DNA of 64,000 nt from Bifidobacterium platyrrhinorum (GCF_010667645.1 NZ_WHZV01000009.1:31910-95909); one strand, 5' to 3'. Counted from the first letter of the stretch, positions 1-9,930 are shown. Numbers and translations are program-made. The notes: generated from the sequence alone by a model not told the origin.

Positions 1-1
1 G

Positions 2-1390
2 GTCTTCCAGCTGGTGATGGGCGTGATGGTGCCGCTCACCGCGTTCCTTACGCGCCGGTTCTCCACGCGCCAGATCGTCATCGTCTCGATGATGGTGTTC
101 ACGGCCGGCTCCGTGTGCGCGTGGCTGGCTCCCACGTTCCTCGTCCTGCTCGCCGGCCGCGTCCTGCAGGCCGTCGGCACCGGCGTGATGTGGCCGGTGC
201 TGCAGATCACCGTCTTCTCCATCTACCCGCTGTCGCGCCGTGGCGCCGCGATGGGCACCGTGGGCATCGCGATGAGCGTGGCCCCGGCCATCGGCCCGAC
301 GCTCGGCGGCCTGCAGACCGACGCGAACGGCTGGCGTTCGATCTTCCTCACGCTCACGGTGATCGGCGCGCTCTCGCTGGCCGCCGCGTTCCTGTGGCTG
401 CGCGACTTCGGCGAGAACGACGCGACCGCCCGCGCCGACTTTTTCTCCGTGGCGCTGTCCGTGTTCGGATTCGGCGGGTTGATGTTCGGCTTCACGAACA
501 TCGAGAACTACCCGTTCTCCAACCCGATGGTGTGGCTGTCGATGCTCGTGGGCGTCCTGGGCATCATCTGGTTCGTCGTGCGACAGGTGCGCCGCGCACG
601 TGTATATAAGGAGGCCGTCGTGCGGCGGGGTGCCGGAGATGCGGATCCGACCTCCGATTCCGGCTCGGGGGCGGTGCCGCCTGCGGCCGGCGCGCCGGAA
701 CCGCCGCTGCTCGACCTCGGGGTGCTGCGGAACCGTTCGTTCACCGTGGGCACGCTCACCGCCTCGCTCGCGTTCTTCGCCTTCAGCTCGATCCTGGTCA
801 TCATGCCGCTCTACATCCAGAACGACCGCGGCTTCTCCGCCACGATGAGCGGCCTGATCATGTTGCCCGGCGCGATCGGCCAATGCATCTCGCAGCTGTT
901 CGGCGGCAAGGCGCTCGACCGCTTCGGCGCGCGGCCCGTCGCCCTGTTCGGCGCCATCGTGCTCACCGTGGGCACGCTGGGCATGAGCCTCATCGCCGCC
1001 GACACGTGGATCTGGTGGGTGTCCATCTGCCAGTTCGTGCGCCAGATCGGCATGGGGTCGCTGCTCATGCCGATCACCACCTGGTCGCTCAACTGCCTCG
1101 AACCGGACGAGATCTCCGCCGGCTCCGCCGTGACGAACACGGCGCGCCAGGTGGCCGGCGCGATGGGCGCCCCGATCCTCGTGATCCTCATGGAGACGTT
1201 CACCACCGTGTACCATGCGGGCGGCCTGTCGGCCACGCTTGCGAACATCGCCGGCATCCAGTGGGCGCTGCGCATCTCCGCGGCCCTGTGCCTCATCATG
1301 GTGTTCCTCGTCGCCTTCGGCGTGCGCGGCAACGGCGCGGGCTCCTCGCACGACGTGGCCCGCCGTGCCCTGAACCGCCTGCACCGTTGA
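2..1390 (+). CDS. MFS exporter, DHA2 (EmrB/QacA-like), 5' end outside window
   Basis: Multidrug-type major facilitator permease, probably a proton antiporter in the plasma membrane. The reading frame is open from base 2 (VFQLV precedes the first possible start), so the gene begins upstream; about 462 residues are visible. Two sets of hydrophobic helices are separated by a polar, Gly/Ala/Pro-rich loop near residues 200-235. The run GVMVPLTAFLTRRFSTRQIV followed by GRVLQAVGTGVMWPVLQ is typical of the second and fourth helices of 14-helix DHA2 proteins. The substrate cannot be told from the sequence. It ends 17 bases before the next gene on the same strand. Confidence 0.85.
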   Translation, partial: VFQLVMGVMVPLTAFLTRRFSTRQIVIVSMMVFTAGSVCAWLAPTFLVLLAGRVLQAVGTGVMWPVLQITVFSIYPLSRRGAAMGTVGIAMSVAPAIGPTLGGLQTDANGWRSIFLTLTVIGALSLAAAFLWLRDFGENDATARADFFSVALSVFGFGGLMFGFTNIENYPFSNPMVWLSMLVGVLGIIWFVVRQVRRARVYKEAVVRRGAGDADPTSDSGSGAVPPAAGAPEPPLLDLGVLRNRSFTVGTLTASLAFFAFSSILVIMPLYIQNDRGFSATMSGLIMLPGAIGQCISQLFGGKALDRFGARPVALFGAIVLTVGTLGMSLIAADTWIWWVSICQFVRQIGMGSLLMPITTWSLNCLEPDEISAGSAVTNTARQVAGAMGAPILVILMETFTTVYHAGGLSATLANIAGIQWALRISAALCLIMVFLVAFGVRGNGAGSSHDVARRALNRLHR

Positions 1391-1407
1391 GCGGTTACTC
1401 TGGGCGT

Positions 1408-2310
1408 ATGAGTGATGTGCCCAGACCCGTGAATTCCGACTCCGGGAATCCCCATCCGGTGAATTCCGGTTCCGTGCGGCCCCGGGCGGCGAATCCCCGT
1501 CCCTCCCGGGTCCGGGACTGGATTCCCGACCAGCCGGGCGCGTGGGTGATGGCGCTCGCGCCCGCCCTGGCCGGATTCGTCGCGGGCGGGCCGACTCCTT
1601 ATTCCGTATGGCTGGTCGTCCTGTGGGCGCTGTGCTATTGCGTGCAGTTCGCCGCGGCCAGGTGGCTCAAATCCCGGTTCGCACGGCGGTACCGGATGCC
1701 GGTGGCCGACTACGGGGCGGCGCTGGCCGTGCTTGGCGTGCCGTTCGTCGTCGTGAATCCGGGCATACTGCGCTGGGCTCCCGTGTATGTCGTGCTTGCC
1801 GCGCTCTCGTTCCTCGCCGCATGGCTGCGGAAGGAACGCAGCCTGTGGGGCAACGCGGTGGCCGTGATCGCCTCGTCGCTGATGGCGACGGTCGTCGCCC
1901 CGTATGGTGCGCATAATCCGTTGCACGTGATGATGCCGTCCACGGCGGTGATGATCTCGGCCGTGTTCGCGGTGACGCAGTTCGGCTCGGTGCTGTTCGT
2001 CAAGACGATGATCCGCGAACGGGGGAGCCGCGCGTACCTCGTCGCGTCGATCGCGTGGCATGCGGCGCTGTTCGCGGGCGTCACGTGGCGGATCGGCTCC
2101 TTCCTGCCGGCGGTCGGCATGGACGACGGGTCATGGATTCCGTCGCCGCTCATGTGGGGTGAGCTCGTGTCGGCCTGGCTGCTGGCGCGTGCGATCGCAT
2201 TGCCGTGGATCGGATCGCGGCGCCGCGTCAGACCGGTCGTCGTCGGCATGGTCGAGATGGTCTCCAGCCTGCTGGTCTTCGTCGCCGTGCCGGCGATGAC
2301 GGCGGCGTAG
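1408..2310 (+). CDS. YwiC-like integral membrane protein
   Basis: Predicted polytopic membrane protein of 300 residues. An N-terminal polar tail of about 30 residues (MSDVPRPVNSDSGNPHPVNS) precedes WIPDQPGAWVMALAPALAGF, which resembles the conserved P-x-QHGAWxML-like opening of YwiC-like proteins, and then about 8 hydrophobic helices. The open frame extends much further upstream but overlaps the exporter gene; ATG at 1408 is chosen because it begins just after that gene ends. No Shine-Dalgarno is visible, while a TACTCT hexamer at 1396-1401 ends six bases before the ATG, suggesting a leaderless transcript. Function is unknown. Confidence 0.7.
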   Translation: MSDVPRPVNSDSGNPHPVNSGSVRPRAANPRPSRVRDWIPDQPGAWVMALAPALAGFVAGGPTPYSVWLVVLWALCYCVQFAAARWLKSRFARRYRMPVADYGAALAVLGVPFVVVNPGILRWAPVYVVLAALSFLAAWLRKERSLWGNAVAVIASSLMATVVAPYGAHNPLHVMMPSTAVMISAVFAVTQFGSVLFVKTMIRERGSRAYLVASIAWHAALFAGVTWRIGSFLPAVGMDDGSWIPSPLMWGELVSAWLLARAIALPWIGSRRRVRPVVVGMVEMVSSLLVFVAVPAMTAA

Positions 2311-2633
2311 TGACTCCGGCTATCCCTCCCTCGGTCGTGCTTCGCACGACAGCTTCCTCGTCAGAGGGAATCCGCCCTATACGGTGACGGCGTGTCGCGG
2401 GTGCGTCCTCGTCCAACCCCGGTGATTAGATACTCAAGTTGCCTGATTTGGGCTCGCACATTGGAAATAACAAAGCGAGCACGGGCCGGCGGATCGTCCA
2501 AGCGGTCCGAGGTGCCGTGCACTGATGTCGGATGACCGCCAGAGGACGTATGTCCAAGGGAGGCCATGCGCGCCGGTGCCCTTACAAGCAGGCTGGAAAC
2601 CAGTACACGAATCGCTAGAAAGGGCGGACGGCA
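2311..2633 (+). promoter_or_regulatory. Long leader of the S10 ribosomal operon
   Basis: This 323-base gap precedes rpsJ. It holds a palindromic repeat (listed separately), a TAGATACT stretch at 2427-2434 that could be a -10 box, and an A-rich TTGGAAATAACAAAG stretch from 2461. AGAAAGG at 2618-2624 serves as ribosome-binding site for rpsJ. The length suggests a structured 5' leader, as used for feedback control of S10 operons in other bacteria, but no known L4-binding fold could be recognised. Confidence 0.4.
2324..2368 (+). repeat. Dispersed imperfect palindrome, copy A
   Basis: A 45-base element with an inner perfect hairpin (GTCGTGC/GCACGAC, 2334-2350) and outer CCCTC/GAGGG arms. The same 45-base layout occurs in reverse orientation at 27488-27532, with about three quarters of positions identical. 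It has no U-run, so it is not a simple terminator; it looks like a REP-type intergenic repeat. Confidence 0.6.
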
Positions 2634-2942
2634 ATGGCGGGACAGAAAATCCGCATCAGGCTTAAGTCCTATGACCACGAGGTCATCGACCAATCGGCGA
2701 AGAAGATCGTCGAAACGGTGACGAACGCGGGCGCAACTGTTGTTGGCCCCGTTCCGCTGCCGACCGAGAAGAACGTTTTTGTTGTTATCCGTTCTCCTCA
2801 CAAGTACAAGGATTCCCGCGAGCACTTCGAGATGCGCACTCACAAGCGTCTGATCGACATCGTGGACCCGACCCCCAAGGCCGTGGATTCCCTGATGCAC
2901 ATCGATCTGCCTGCGGACGTCAACATCGAGATCAAGCTGTAA
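2634..2942 (+). CDS. rpsJ: 30S ribosomal protein uS10
   Basis: Ribosomal protein of the 30S head, also the NusE partner in transcription antitermination with NusA and NusB. The 102-residue product starts [19 protein letters not shown], the standard uS10 opening, and has normal family length. It is the first gene of the S10 superoperon, follows a long leader and has a good purine-rich ribosome-binding site. rplC starts 17 bases after its stop. Confidence 0.98.
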   Translation: MAGQKIRIRLKSYDHEVIDQSAKKIVETVTNAGATVVGPVPLPTEKNVFVVIRSPHKYKDSREHFEMRTHKRLIDIVDPTPKAVDSLMHIDLPADVNIEIKL

Positions 2943-2959
2943 GGGAGGAGGGGACCGCT

Positions 2960-3610
2960 ATGTCGCAACATAAGGATCGCAAGGCGCTGCTGGGCAAGAA
3001 GCTCGGCATGTCGCAGGTGTGGGACGAGAACGGCTTCTTCGTGCCCGTCACGCTCGTGGATGTGTCCACCAACGTGGTCACCGCCATCAAGACCCCGGAG
3101 ACCGACGGCTACACCGCCGTCCAGATCGGCTACGGCCAGATCGACCCGACCAAGGTGACCAAGCCGCTCGCCGGCCACTTCGCCAAGGCCGGCGTCACCC
3201 CGCGTCGTCACCTCGTCGAGGTGCGCGAGGACAACGCCGTCGAGTACGAGGTCGGCCAGGAGCTGACCGCCGAGGTCTTCGCCGAGGGCGCCGAGGTCGA
3301 TGTGACCGGCACCACCAAGGGCAAGGGCTTCGCCGGCACCATCAAGCGTTGGGGCTTCAAGTCCTACCGCCGTACCCACGGCTCCCACAAGAACGAGCGT
3401 CGCCCCGGCTCCGTCGGCGCGTGCGCCACTCCGAGCCGTATTCTCAAGGGCAAGCGCATGGCTGGCCGCATGGGTCATGTGACCTCCACCGCGCAGAACC
3501 TCACCGTCGTCTCCGCGGATGTCGAGAACGGCATCCTCGCCATCAAGGGCGCCATCCCGGGCCCGAAGGGCGGCATCGTTCTCGTCCGTTCTGCAGTGAA
3601 GGGAGCCTGA
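2960..3610 (+). CDS. rplC: 50S ribosomal protein uL3
   Basis: Early-assembly 50S protein bound near the 3' end of 23S rRNA, 216 residues. The family signature is visible around residues 112-150 ([15 protein letters not shown], then [15 protein letters not shown]), including the loop that reaches toward the peptidyl transferase centre. ATG at 2960 follows GGGAGGAGG. It lies second in the S10 operon, between rpsJ and rplD. Confidence 0.98.
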   Translation: MSQHKDRKALLGKKLGMSQVWDENGFFVPVTLVDVSTNVVTAIKTPETDGYTAVQIGYGQIDPTKVTKPLAGHFAKAGVTPRRHLVEVREDNAVEYEVGQELTAEVFAEGAEVDVTGTTKGKGFAGTIKRWGFKSYRRTHGSHKNERRPGSVGACATPSRILKGKRMAGRMGHVTSTAQNLTVVSADVENGILAIKGAIPGPKGGIVLVRSAVKGA

Positions 3611-3616
3611 TAAACC

Positions 3617-4273
3617 ATGGCAAACGTTACTCTGAACGTCACTGATCCCCAGGGTCAGGCCGCCGGCTCCGTCGAGGCCCCGGCCGAGCTCTTCGGCTTC
3701 TCCGCCGAAGAGGTCCAGTCCCGCATCCCGCTGATCCACCAGGTCGTCATCGCGCAGCTGGCCGCCGCCCGTCAGGGCACCCACGCGACCAAGACCCGCG
3801 CCAACGTCTCCGGTGGCGGCAAGAAGCCGTGGAAGCAGAAGGGCACCGGCCGCGCTCGTCAGGGCTCGACCCGCGCTCCGCAGTGGTACCACGGTGGCGT
3901 CGTGTTCGGCCCGCAGCCGCGCGACTACACCCAGCGCACCCCCAAGAAGATGAAGGCCGCCGCCCTCAAGTACGTGCTGTCCGACCGCGCCAACGCCGGT
4001 CGTGTGGCCGTCGTCGACTTCGGCATCGGTGAGACCCCGTCCACCAAGGCCGCCGTCGCCGCGCTCAAGCCGGTCATCGGCGAGAAGTTCGCGACCATCG
4101 CGTTCACCCGCGACCAGATCAACGAGTGGCTGTCCGTGCGCAACCTTCCGAACGTTCACCCGATCTTCGTCGATCAGCTCAACACGTACGACGTGGTGAC
4201 CGCGCAGTACGTCGTCTTCACCAAGGAGGCCTTCGAGGCCTTCGTGGCGGCGAAGACCAAGAAGGAGGCCTGA
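3617..4273 (+). CDS. rplD: 50S ribosomal protein uL4
   Basis: 50S protein lining the exit tunnel, 218 residues. The tunnel loop is recognisable as [20 protein letters not shown] around residues 60-80, followed by the arginine-rich [15 protein letters not shown]. In E. coli L4 represses its own operon; whether that occurs here is not visible. It starts 6 bases after the rplC stop. Confidence 0.98.
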   Translation: MANVTLNVTDPQGQAAGSVEAPAELFGFSAEEVQSRIPLIHQVVIAQLAAARQGTHATKTRANVSGGGKKPWKQKGTGRARQGSTRAPQWYHGGVVFGPQPRDYTQRTPKKMKAAALKYVLSDRANAGRVAVVDFGIGETPSTKAAVAALKPVIGEKFATIAFTRDQINEWLSVRNLPNVHPIFVDQLNTYDVVTAQYVVFTKEAFEAFVAAKTKKEA

Positions 4274-4278
4274 TTTTC

Positions 4279-4575
4279 ATGGTCGCTATTCACAAGCCGG
4301 CTCACGACATCATCATCAAGCCCGTCGTGTCCGAGAAGAGCTACGCCGCTTCCGATCGTGGCCAGTACACCTTCGTGGTGGCCCCGAACGCGAACAAGGT
4401 GCAGATCAAGCAGGCTATCGAGCAGATCTTCAACGTCAAGGTGACGAAGGTCAACACCCTCAACCGCGAGGGCAAGCGCACCCGCACCCGCACCGGCTTC
4501 GGCCGTCGCGTGGCCGAGAAGCGCGCCATCGTGTCCGTGGCCGAGGGCCAGACCATCGACATCTTCGGTAACTGA
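4279..4575 (+). CDS. rplW: 50S ribosomal protein uL23
   Basis: 50S protein at the tunnel exit, docking site for trigger factor and SRP, 98 residues. [20 protein letters not shown] is a typical opening. The frame runs further upstream inside rplD, but ATG 4279 comes right after the rplD stop and gives the standard length, with AAGGAGG upstream (4261-4267) as ribosome-binding site. Confidence 0.97.
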   Translation: MVAIHKPAHDIIIKPVVSEKSYAASDRGQYTFVVAPNANKVQIKQAIEQIFNVKVTKVNTLNREGKRTRTRTGFGRRVAEKRAIVSVAEGQTIDIFGN

Positions 4576-4611
4576 AGGCTAGCCGAGAAAAGTTAAAGGA
4601 AGAACTACATT

Positions 4612-5442
4612 ATGGCTATCCGCGTTTATAAGCCGACGACCGCAGGCCGCCGTAACGCGTCCGTCTCGGACTTCTCCGAACTGACGCGTTCCACGCCTGA
4701 GAAGTCGCTGGTTCGCAAGCTGTCCAAGACCGGCGGTCGCAACTCCTACGGCCGTATGACCTCCCGCCACCGCGGCGGCGGCCACAAGCGCCAGTACCGT
4801 CTCATCGACTTCCGTCGCTGGGACAAGGACGGCGTGCCGGCCAAGGTCGCCCACATCGAGTATGACCCGAACCGTACCGCCAACATCGCCCTCCTGCACT
4901 ACGCGGACGGCGAGAAGCGCTACATCATCGCGCCGAAGGGCATCAAGCAGGGCGACGTCATCGAGACCGGCGCCCAGGCCGACATCAAGCCGGGCAACAA
5001 CCTGCCGCTGCGCAACATCCCGACCGGTACCATCGTGCACGCGATCGAGCTCAAGCCGCTGGGCGGCGCCAAGATCGCCCGCTCCGCCGGTGCCGCCGTG
5101 CAGCTCGTCGCGAAGGACGGCGCCTACGCCCAGCTGCGTATGCCGTCCGGCGAGATCCGCAACGTCGACGCGCGCTGCCGCGCGACCGTCGGCGAGGTCG
5201 GCAACGAGGACCACGCCAACGTGCAGCTCGGCAAGGCCGGCCGCGCCCGTTGGATGGGCAAGCGCCCGATCACCCGTGGTGAGTCCATGAACCCGGTCGA
5301 CCACCCGCACGGCGGTCGTACCCGCGGTGGCAAGCCGCCGGTTTCCCCGTGGGGCAAGGGCGAGGTTCGTACCCGTCGTCCGAAGAAGGCTTCGAACAAG
5401 ATGATCGTTCGTCGTCGTCCGAATGGCAAGAACCGCAAGTAA
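4612..5442 (+). CDS. rplB: 50S ribosomal protein uL2
   Basis: Large RNA-binding 50S protein needed for subunit association and peptidyl transfer, 276 residues. The C-terminal signature [21 protein letters not shown] contains the conserved histidine of the PHGGG-type loop, here PHGGRTRGG. Start [14 protein letters not shown] is standard and follows AAAGGAAG. Normal family length. Confidence 0.98.
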   Translation: MAIRVYKPTTAGRRNASVSDFSELTRSTPEKSLVRKLSKTGGRNSYGRMTSRHRGGGHKRQYRLIDFRRWDKDGVPAKVAHIEYDPNRTANIALLHYADGEKRYIIAPKGIKQGDVIETGAQADIKPGNNLPLRNIPTGTIVHAIELKPLGGAKIARSAGAAVQLVAKDGAYAQLRMPSGEIRNVDARCRATVGEVGNEDHANVQLGKAGRARWMGKRPITRGESMNPVDHPHGGRTRGGKPPVSPWGKGEVRTRRPKKASNKMIVRRRPNGKNRK

Positions 5443-5457
5443 GGAAGATTCGAAGAG

Positions 5458-5736
5458 ATGACTCGTAGCATCAAGAAGGGCCCCTTCGTCGACGCCCACT
5501 TGCAGAAGAAGGTCGACGAGCAGAACGAGAAGGGCACCAAGAACGTCATCAAGACGTGGTCCCGCCGTTCGATGATCACCCCTGACTTCATCGGACACAC
5601 GTTCGCTGTCCACGATGGTCGCAAGCACGTCCCGGTGTTCGTCACCGAGGCGATGGTCGGCCACAAGCTCGGTGAGTTCGCCCCCACGAAGACCTTCAAG
5701 GGTCACGTGAAGGACGACAAGAAGGCCCGCCGCTAA
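5458..5736 (+). CDS. rpsS: 30S ribosomal protein uS19
   Basis: 30S head protein that pairs with uS13 and contacts the A-site tRNA. The 92-residue product [19 protein letters not shown] is typical at both ends (C-terminus [21 protein letters not shown]). Position between rplB and rplV is the conserved bacterial order. Confidence 0.98.
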   Translation: MTRSIKKGPFVDAHLQKKVDEQNEKGTKNVIKTWSRRSMITPDFIGHTFAVHDGRKHVPVFVTEAMVGHKLGEFAPTKTFKGHVKDDKKARR

Positions 5737-5751
5737 AGGAGAGAATGACTT

Positions 5752-6111
5752 ATGGAAGCTAAAGCAATCGCTCGTCACGTCCGCGTGACGCCGCGCAAGG
5801 CTCGCCGCATGGTCGACCTCATCCGAGGCAAGCAGGCGACCGAAGCCATCACCATCCTCAAGTTCGCTCCCCAGGACGCGTCCCTGCCGGTTCGCAAGGT
5901 CCTCGAGAGCGCCATCGCCAACGCGCGCGTCAAGGCCGACAAGGCCGGCGAGCCGTTCCGAGAGGATGACCTCGTCATCAAGGAGACCTACGTGGACGAG
6001 GGCGTGACGCTGAAGCGTTTCCGCGCTCGTGCCCAGGGCCGTGCCGCTCGTATCAACAAGCGCACCTCCCACATCACGGTCGTCGTCGCCAACAAGGAAG
6101 GAAACCGCTAA
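5752..6111 (+). CDS. rplV: 50S ribosomal protein uL22
   Basis: 50S protein whose beta-hairpin lines the exit tunnel constriction and influences macrolide sensitivity. 119 residues; [16 protein letters not shown] and the C-terminal hairpin [25 protein letters not shown] are standard. Starts at ATG 5752 after AAAGGAGAG; the stop is three bases before rpsC. Confidence 0.98.
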   Translation: MEAKAIARHVRVTPRKARRMVDLIRGKQATEAITILKFAPQDASLPVRKVLESAIANARVKADKAGEPFREDDLVIKETYVDEGVTLKRFRARAQGRAARINKRTSHITVVVANKEGNR

Positions 6112-6113
6112 AG

Positions 6114-6914
6114 ATGGGTCAGAAGATCAATCCCTTTGGCTACCGCCTGGGCGTCACCGAAAACCACCGTTCCAAGTGGTTCTCCGATTCCAACAAGGTC
6201 GGCGAGCGTTACAGCGACTTCGTCCTTGAGGATGACAAGATCCGCAAGGAGATGAACAAGGACCTCGAGCGCGCCGGCGTGAGCAAGATCGTCATCGAGC
6301 GCACCCGCGACCGCGTCCGCGTCGACATCCACACCGCCCGTCCGGGCATCGTGATCGGCCGCCGCGGCGCCGAGGCCGAGAAGGTCCGCGCCAAGCTCGA
6401 GAAGCTGACCGGCAAGCAGGTCCAGCTCAACATCTTCGAGGTCAAGAACGCCGCGCTGGACGCCCAGCTCGTCGCTCAGGGCATCGCGGAGCAGCTGACC
6501 AACCGCGTCACCTTCCGCCGTGCGATGCGCAAGGCCCAGCAGGACGCCATGCGCGCCGGCGCCAAGGGCATCCGCATCAAGCTCTCCGGCCGTCTCGGCG
6601 GTGCGGAAATGAGCCGTTCCGAGTTCTACCGCGAGGGCCGCGTTCCGCTGCAGACCCTCCGCGCCCTCATCGATTACGGCTTCTTCGAGGCCAAGACGAC
6701 CTACGGCCGCATCGGCGTCAAGGTCTGGATCTACAAGGGCGACATGACCGAACGTGAGTTCGAAGAGCAGCAGGCCCAGCAGAACAACCGTCCCGGCCGT
6801 CGCGGCGATCGCCGTCCGCGCCGTGGCAACCGTAACGCCGGTGCCGCCCGCAACGCCGAGGCCCCCAAGGCCGAGGCCGCCGAGGCTCCCGCTGCCACGG
6901 AAACGAAGGAGTGA
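6114..6914 (+). CDS. rpsC: 30S ribosomal protein uS3 with long basic/Ala-Glu tail
   Basis: 30S head protein at the mRNA entry site. 266 residues, longer than the roughly 210-235 of many bacteria. The KH domain [20 protein letters not shown] lies near residue 82. After residue 220 comes an Arg/Gly/Asn segment ([15 protein letters not shown]) and an Ala/Glu/Lys tail, typical of high-GC actinobacteria. rplP follows 6 bases downstream. Confidence 0.98.
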   Translation: MGQKINPFGYRLGVTENHRSKWFSDSNKVGERYSDFVLEDDKIRKEMNKDLERAGVSKIVIERTRDRVRVDIHTARPGIVIGRRGAEAEKVRAKLEKLTGKQVQLNIFEVKNAALDAQLVAQGIAEQLTNRVTFRRAMRKAQQDAMRAGAKGIRIKLSGRLGGAEMSRSEFYREGRVPLQTLRALIDYGFFEAKTTYGRIGVKVWIYKGDMTEREFEEQQAQQNNRPGRRGDRRPRRGNRNAGAARNAEAPKAEAAEAPAATETKE

Positions 6915-6920
6915 GCAAGA

Positions 6921-7340
6921 ATGCTTATCCCAAAGAGGACCAAGTACCGCAAGCAGCACCGCCCCGTGCGTTCTGGCATGTCCAAGGGCGGCAACGAGAT
7001 CAACTTCGGTGATTACGGCATCCAGGCGCTGGCCCCGGCCTACGTGACCAACCGCCAGATCGAGGCCGCGCGTATCGCCATGACCCGCTACATCAAGCGT
7101 GGTGGCCGCGTGTGGATCACGATCTTCCCGGATCGCCCCCTGACCAAGCACCCGCTCGGCGCCCGAATGGGTTCCGGTAAGGGTACGCCTGAGTTCTGGA
7201 TCGCCAACATCCACCCCGGTCGCGTCATGTTCGAGATCGGTGGTGTGTCCGAGGACGTCGCCAAGGAAGCCCTTCGCCGCGCCATCGACAAGCTCCCCAT
7301 GAAGTGCCGTGTGATTGCTCGTGAAGGCGGTGACATCTGA
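6921..7340 (+). CDS. rplP: 50S ribosomal protein uL16
   Basis: 50S protein near the A-site tRNA elbow, 139 residues. [20 protein letters not shown] and [21 protein letters not shown] are the family hallmarks; the arginine in the latter region is the hydroxylation site in some species. The start of rpmC follows the stop by one base, so translation is likely coupled. Confidence 0.98.
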   Translation: MLIPKRTKYRKQHRPVRSGMSKGGNEINFGDYGIQALAPAYVTNRQIEAARIAMTRYIKRGGRVWITIFPDRPLTKHPLGARMGSGKGTPEFWIANIHPGRVMFEIGGVSEDVAKEALRRAIDKLPMKCRVIAREGGDI

Positions 7341-7341
7341 T

Positions 7342-7590
7342 ATGGCAGTCGGAACCGAAGAGTACTCCATCAAGAACCTCAATGAGAAGACCAACGCGGA
7401 GATCGAGGACTTCCTGAAGAAGTCCAAGGAAGAGCTGTTCAACCTGCGCTTCCAGTCCGCCACCGGTCAGCTCGAGAACACGGCCCGTCTCAAGGCCGTC
7501 AAGCACGACATCGCCCGCATGTACACCGTGCTGCGCGAGCGCGAGCTTGGCATCACCACCGAGCCGGCCGCAGAAGCTAAGGAGCAGTGA
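7342..7590 (+). CDS. rpmC: 50S ribosomal protein uL29
   Basis: Small helical 50S protein near the tunnel exit, 82 residues. Core [20 protein letters not shown] and [19 protein letters not shown] match the family. ATG 7342 is preferred to an upstream in-frame start that overlaps rplP because it gives the usual length and lies next to the rplP stop. A short acidic C-terminal tail ([11 protein letters not shown]) is present. Confidence 0.97.
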   Translation: MAVGTEEYSIKNLNEKTNAEIEDFLKKSKEELFNLRFQSATGQLENTARLKAVKHDIARMYTVLRERELGITTEPAAEAKEQ

Positions 7591-7592
7591 TC

Positions 7593-7862
7593 ATGGCTGA
7601 AGAGCAGCAGGAGCGCAACTTCCGCAAGGTTCGCCGCGGCTATGTCGTGTCCGACAAGATGGACAAGACCATCACCGTGGAGCTCGAGAAGCGTTCGACC
7701 CACCCGCTGTACGGCAAGGTCGTCCGCACCACCAAGAAGGTCAAGGCCCATGACGAACACAACGAGGCGCACATTGGCGACCTCGTGAGTATCATGGAGA
7801 CTCGTCCTCTGAGCAAGACCAAGCGTTGGCGCCTCGAGTCGATCATCGAGCGCGCCAAGTAA
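7593..7862 (+). CDS. rpsQ: 30S ribosomal protein uS17
   Basis: OB-fold 30S body protein, 89 residues from ATG 7593 (a GTG six bases upstream is also in frame but overlaps the rpmC stop). [19 protein letters not shown] and the C-terminal LSKTKRWRL are family features. It is the last gene before a structured 113-base spacer that separates it from rplN. Confidence 0.97.
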   Translation: MAEEQQERNFRKVRRGYVVSDKMDKTITVELEKRSTHPLYGKVVRTTKKVKAHDEHNEAHIGDLVSIMETRPLSKTKRWRLESIIERAK

Positions 7863-7975
7863 AAAAATAAGTTCGGCAAGGCTCGCCGTCCACCGGGCGC
7901 GGTTAGATAGATGTTCTGTGCGTCTATCCGCCGCGCCCGGTGTGCGGGGAGAACCAGCTCGGCTAAGGAGAATCA
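7863..7975 (+). other. Structured spacer with large hairpin inside the ribosomal operon
   Basis: Between rpsQ and rplN lies a perfect 12-bp inverted repeat (CACCGGGCGCGG at 7891-7902, CCGCGCCCGGTG at 7931-7942) whose loop holds a second pair (AGATAGA/TCTATC). A smaller CGGC/GCCG hairpin precedes it (7874-7888). No U-run follows on the coding strand, so this is more likely an RNA processing, stability or translational control element than a terminator. AAGGAGAATCA before 7976 is the rplN ribosome-binding site. Confidence 0.6.
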
Positions 7976-8344
7976 ATGATTCAGCAGGAAACGCGGCTTC
8001 ATGTCGCCGACAACACGGGTGCCAAGGAACTCCTTGCCATCCGCGTGCTCGGTGGTTCGAAGCGACGCTATGCCGGCCTGGGCGACGTCATCGTCGCCTC
8101 GGTCAAGGACGCGATCCCTGGCGGATCGGTCAAGAAGGGTGACGTGGTCAAGGCCGTCGTCGTCCGTACCGTCAAGGAGTCCCGTCGTGTCGACGGCTCC
8201 TACATCAAGTTCGACGAGAACGCCGCGGTGATTCTCGGCTCCGGCCGTGAACCCAAGGGCACTCGTATCTTCGGACCGATCGCTCGTGAGCTGCGCGACA
8301 AGAAGTTCATGCGCATCGTGTCCCTCGCCCCGGAGGTGATCTGA
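7976..8344 (+). CDS. rplN: 50S ribosomal protein uL14
   Basis: 50S protein at the subunit interface, 122 residues, starting [19 protein letters not shown], the canonical opening. [19 protein letters not shown] and the [23 protein letters not shown] C-terminal region are present. It begins the second part of the operon after a structured spacer, with AAGGAG at 7965-7970. rplX starts one base after its stop. Confidence 0.98.
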   Translation: MIQQETRLHVADNTGAKELLAIRVLGGSKRRYAGLGDVIVASVKDAIPGGSVKKGDVVKAVVVRTVKESRRVDGSYIKFDENAAVILGSGREPKGTRIFGPIARELRDKKFMRIVSLAPEVI

Positions 8345-8345
8345 C

Positions 8346-8681
8346 ATGGTAGCCAAGATCAAGAGCGGCGACCAGGTGAAGGTCATCCGCGGCAAGGACC
8401 GCGGCAAGGAGGGCAAGGTGCTTCGCGTCCTGCCCAACGACCGTCTGATCGTCGAAGGCGTCCAGATCGTCAAGAAGCACGTGCGCGCCACCCAGCAGGG
8501 CCAGCAGGCCGGCATCGTCTCCGTCGAGGCGCCGATCCATCGCTCCAACGTGATGGTCATCGACCCGGAGACCGGCAAGCCGACCCGCGTGGGCGTGATC
8601 GTGAAGGAAGAGGCGCGTGACGGCAAGGTGAAGACCGTGCGCGTGCGCGTCGCCAAGAAGTCCGGAAAGGAGCTGGCATGA
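8346..8681 (+). CDS. rplX: 50S ribosomal protein uL24
   Basis: KOW-domain assembly initiator of the 50S subunit, 111 residues. [20 protein letters not shown] is the KOW motif near the N-terminus. Its stop overlaps the rplE start by four bases (ATGA at 8678), which implies translational coupling. Confidence 0.98.
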   Translation: MVAKIKSGDQVKVIRGKDRGKEGKVLRVLPNDRLIVEGVQIVKKHVRATQQGQQAGIVSVEAPIHRSNVMVIDPETGKPTRVGVIVKEEARDGKVKTVRVRVAKKSGKELA

Positions 8682-9253
8682 CCGACACCACTACCGTCGA
8701 AGCGCCGGCCACCCCGCGCTTGAAGGTGCAGTACAACGAGCAGATCATCCCGGAGCTCGAGAAGGAGTTCAAGTACTCCAACCCGATGCAGGTCGCTCGC
8801 GTCCAGAAGGTCGTCGTCTCCATGGGTGTCGGTGCCGCCGCTCGCGACTCCAAGCTCATCGAAGGCGCCGTCAAGGACCTCACCCTGATCACCGGCCAGA
8901 AGCCGAAGATCACCAAGGCCAAGAAGTCCGTCGCGCAGTTCCACCTGCGTGAGGGCCAGGCCATCGGCGCGTACGTCACCCTGCGTGGCGACCGCATGTG
9001 GGAGTTCCTCGATCGTCTGCTGACCATGGCGCTGCCGCGCATCCGCGATTTCCGCGGCATCAACGGCCACCAGTTCGACGGCCAGGGCAACTACAACTTC
9101 GGCCTCACCGAGCAGTCCATGTTCCACGAGATCGATCCGGATTCGATCGATCACCAGCGCGGTATGGACATCACCGTGGTGACCAGCACCAAGGACGACA
9201 AGGAAGCCTACGCGCTGCTCAAGCACCTCGGCTTCCCCTTCAAGGAGAACTGA
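8678..9253 (+). CDS. rplE: 50S ribosomal protein uL5
   Basis: 5S rRNA-binding protein of the central protuberance, 191 residues. [39 protein letters not shown] and [18 protein letters not shown] are family motifs (the usual RDFRG is intact). The start codon overlaps the rplX stop. rpsN follows one base after its stop. Confidence 0.98.
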   Translation: MTDTTTVEAPATPRLKVQYNEQIIPELEKEFKYSNPMQVARVQKVVVSMGVGAAARDSKLIEGAVKDLTLITGQKPKITKAKKSVAQFHLREGQAIGAYVTLRGDRMWEFLDRLLTMALPRIRDFRGINGHQFDGQGNYNFGLTEQSMFHEIDPDSIDHQRGMDITVVTSTKDDKEAYALLKHLGFPFKEN

Positions 9254-9254
9254 T

Positions 9255-9440
9255 ATGGCAAAAACCGCTCTTAAGAACAAGGCGGCCGGCAAGCCGAAGT
9301 TCAAGGTGCGCGCCTACACGCGTTGCCAGGTCTGCGGTCGTCCCCATTCCGTGTACCGCAAGTTCGGCCTGTGCCGCATCTGCCTTCGCGAGAAGGCCCA
9401 CCGCGGCGAGCTGCCCGGCGTTACGAAGTCCAGTTGGTAA
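9255..9440 (+). CDS. rpsN: 30S ribosomal protein uS14, zinc-binding type Z
   Basis: Short 61-residue form of uS14. Four cysteines form a zinc ribbon: Cys24, Cys27, Cys40 and Cys43 (RCQVCG and LCRICLR). Many actinobacteria also carry a longer zinc-free paralogue elsewhere that is induced under zinc limitation; none is in this window. Placed between rplE and rpsH as usual. Confidence 0.98.
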   Translation: MAKTALKNKAAGKPKFKVRAYTRCQVCGRPHSVYRKFGLCRICLREKAHRGELPGVTKSSW

Positions 9441-9468
9441 ACATCGACGCTGAAGGTCCGCGGCTGTA

Positions 9469-9492
9469 GCTCTCCTGGAGCCCCAGGGGAGC
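9469..9492 (+). other. Hairpin in the rpsN-rpsH spacer
   Basis: The 91-base gap between rpsN and rpsH holds GCTCTCCTGG-AGCC-CCAGGGGAGC, a 10-bp stem with one G-T wobble. No U-run follows. rpsH is itself the site of S8 autoregulation in enteric bacteria, so a regulatory role is possible but unproven; AGAAAGG at 9512-9518 precedes the rpsH start. Confidence 0.45.
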
Positions 9493-9531
9493 CGGCGGCG
9501 GAAACCACGGCGAGAAAGGGCATAAGCCCAC

Positions 9532-9930
9532 ATGACAATGACAGATCCGATCGCAGACATGCTTACGCGTCTGCGTAACGCGAGCGCGGCGAAGCACGAG
9601 ACCGTGGACATGCCGTACTCCAAGTTCAAGAAGAACATCGCGGAGATCCTGAAGCGCGAAGGCTTCATCAAGGACTACACCGCCAAGGACGCCAAGGTCG
9701 GCCAGACCCTTGAGGTCACCCTCAAGTACGGCCCGAACGGCGAGCGTTCCATCCAGGGCATCAAGCGCATCTCCAAGCCGGGCCTGCGTCGCTACGCGAA
9801 GTCCGACTCCCTGCCGATGCCGCTCGGTGGCCTCGGCATCGCGATCATCTCGACCTCGTCGGGACTGCTGACCCAGAAGGAATGCCTCGACCGAGGCATC
9901 GGCGGCGAGATCGTCGCCTACGTGTGGTGA
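9532..9930 (+). CDS. rpsH: 30S ribosomal protein uS8
   Basis: Primary 16S rRNA-binding protein of the 30S body, 132 residues. [35 protein letters not shown] opening and the C-terminal [20 protein letters not shown] are conserved. Two in-frame ATGs lie close together (9532 and 9538); the second gives MTDPIADML, the commoner family start, so the true start may be 9538. Confidence 0.97.
   Translation: MTMTDPIADMLTRLRNASAAKHETVDMPYSKFKKNIAEILKREGFIKDYTAKDAKVGQTLEVTLKYGPNGERSIQGIKRISKPGLRRYAKSDSLPMPLGGLGIAIISTSSGLLTQKECLDRGIGGEIVAYVW

Noticed and set aside
883..1407. Upstream extension of the YwiC-like gene frame
   Set aside because: It lies inside the exporter gene and its translation is Arg/His-rich noise; the membrane protein begins naturally at 1408.
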